From Umbilicaria muhlenbergii (taxonomy: Eukaryota > Ascomycota > Lecanoromycetes > Umbilicariales > Umbilicariaceae), in NCBI GenBank assembly GCA_000611775.1, contig KK106985.1, positions 496,001 to 560,000 on the forward strand: a stretch of 64,000 nt of DNA. The letters run 5' to 3'. The translations under genes and the position numbers were made by a program. Shown piece after piece: positions 63,708-64,000 of the stretch; position 1 is the first letter of the stretch, and each line of letters opens with the position of its first letter. The notes beneath the pieces were generated by a model, which ran no database searches, was not told the origin of the DNA, and saw nothing but the letters and a program-made list of their open reading frames with translations.

Positions 63708-63935
63708 TGTCACAGGTTAATGACAATTTGAGACTCATGTAAAGCATGCACTCTACAAGCGGCTTAACAGTGTTAATGAGTCACATGAAAACTCTGCACT
63801 GCTCAATCTCACCTTCATTCCTTAGTTATTAGTTTTATATAATTAGGATCATATAACTCTTATACATTTATATCTCATGCTGTCACATACCTCAATTATA
63901 CTTTCCTTTCTAGTAAGAGATGTTATAGTCTTACA
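63708..63935 (+). repeat. 3' LTR of Gypsy copy 2
   Basis: It has 228 bp and is preceded by a G-rich polypurine tract. It is followed directly by the CCTGA duplication and by resumed copy 1 sequence. Confidence 0.93.
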
Positions 63936-64000
63936 CCTGAAATGCCTTATCAAGGCATCATCATGATGATGTTTTAAAATCTCTGCTTTTATTGATTTTT

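Larger units (their letters stand above)
57097..63935 (+). mobile_element. Ty3/Gypsy chromovirus-type retrotransposon copy 2, full length, 6.8 kb
   Basis: Complete element with two 228-bp LTRs starting TGTCA and ending TTACA, flanked by a perfect 5-bp target-site duplication CCTGA (57092-57096 and 63936-63940). Removing it restores copy 1. The internal order is gag with zinc knuckle, protease, RT, RNase H, integrase and chromodomain, then an antisense frame and a G-rich polypurine tract (63693-63703) before the 3' LTR. Protease (NTGA for DTGA) and RT (YLND for YLDD) catalytic Asp residues are mutated, and all frames have stops, so it is inactive. Confidence 0.92.
47249..64000 (-). mobile_element. 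Ty3/Gypsy retrotransposon copy 1 (minus strand, interrupted, runs off the window)
   Basis: Read on the minus strand, pieces at 47249-49648, 56636-57096 and 63936-64000 line up with one continuous Gypsy element. This is shown by comparison with copy 2: 49000-49284 matches copy 2 at about 61.9-62.2 kb, 56636-57096 matches 61.1-61.53 kb, and 63936-64000 matches about 61.03-61.09 kb. The order is 3' LTR, antisense ORF region, chromodomain, integrase, then off the window towards RT and gag. The gaps are filled by a hAT transposon and by Gypsy copy 2. All frames contain stops. This was the oldest insertion because both others sit inside it. Confidence 0.88.

Noticed and set aside
1-64000. tRNA or rRNA genes
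   Set aside because: I looked for B-box-like GTTCRANNC sequences with matching arms and found only coding or chance matches.

Overview
This window comes from the nuclear genome of a filamentous ascomycete (Pezizomycotina). The signs are many short introns (about 42-70 nt, GT-AG with CTAAC-like branch sites), a SAT-KS-AT-PT-ACP-TE non-reducing polyketide synthase, AflR-type and AflY-type proteins, an AspC/Cdc12-type septin, and a repeat block decayed by point mutation. I cannot assign a class or species from sequence alone.

Region 1 (about 1.2-24.3 kb) is a secondary-metabolite cluster. In order it holds an AflR-like Zn2Cys6 regulator (+), a non-reducing PKS (-), a naphthol reductase of the SDR family (+), a scytalone dehydratase (-), a laccase-type multicopper oxidase (+) and an AflY/questin-oxidase-like protein (-). 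PKS, reductase and dehydratase form the core of 1,8-dihydroxynaphthalene (DHN) biosynthesis. The laccase could couple or polymerise DHN. The AflY-like enzyme is not a standard DHN-melanin gene and suggests a further oxidative tailoring step. Every multi-exon gene model here was spliced by hand and closes in frame.

Region 2 (25.2-46.4 kb) is a block of conserved housekeeping genes: TFIIH helicase XPB/Ssl2, two small proteins, a CID/SR-rich RNA-processing protein, a CASTOR-like ACT protein, the WD40 protein MORG1/WDR83, septin Cdc12/AspC, PWP2/Utp1 and the spliceosomal protein Prp45/SNW1. XPB marks the likely right edge of the cluster.

Region 3 (about 46.7-64 kb) is an AT-rich, gene-dead repeat island, and its nesting can be read from target-site duplications. 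A chromodomain-type Ty3/Gypsy element on the minus strand (3' LTR at 47.25 kb, continuing past the window end) was hit by a ~7 kb hAT DNA transposon (8-bp TSD GAAAAGCA). It was hit again by a second, complete Gypsy element on the plus strand (228-bp LTRs, 5-bp TSD CCTGA). All three are riddled with stops, almost all TGA. CpG is strongly depleted and TpG/CpA are in excess, while TpA is not enriched, so the decay does not look like classical CpA-targeted RIP. Both Gypsy copies carry a shared antisense open frame between integrase and the 3' LTR, and the hAT interior holds a tandem triplication of an exon-intron unit.
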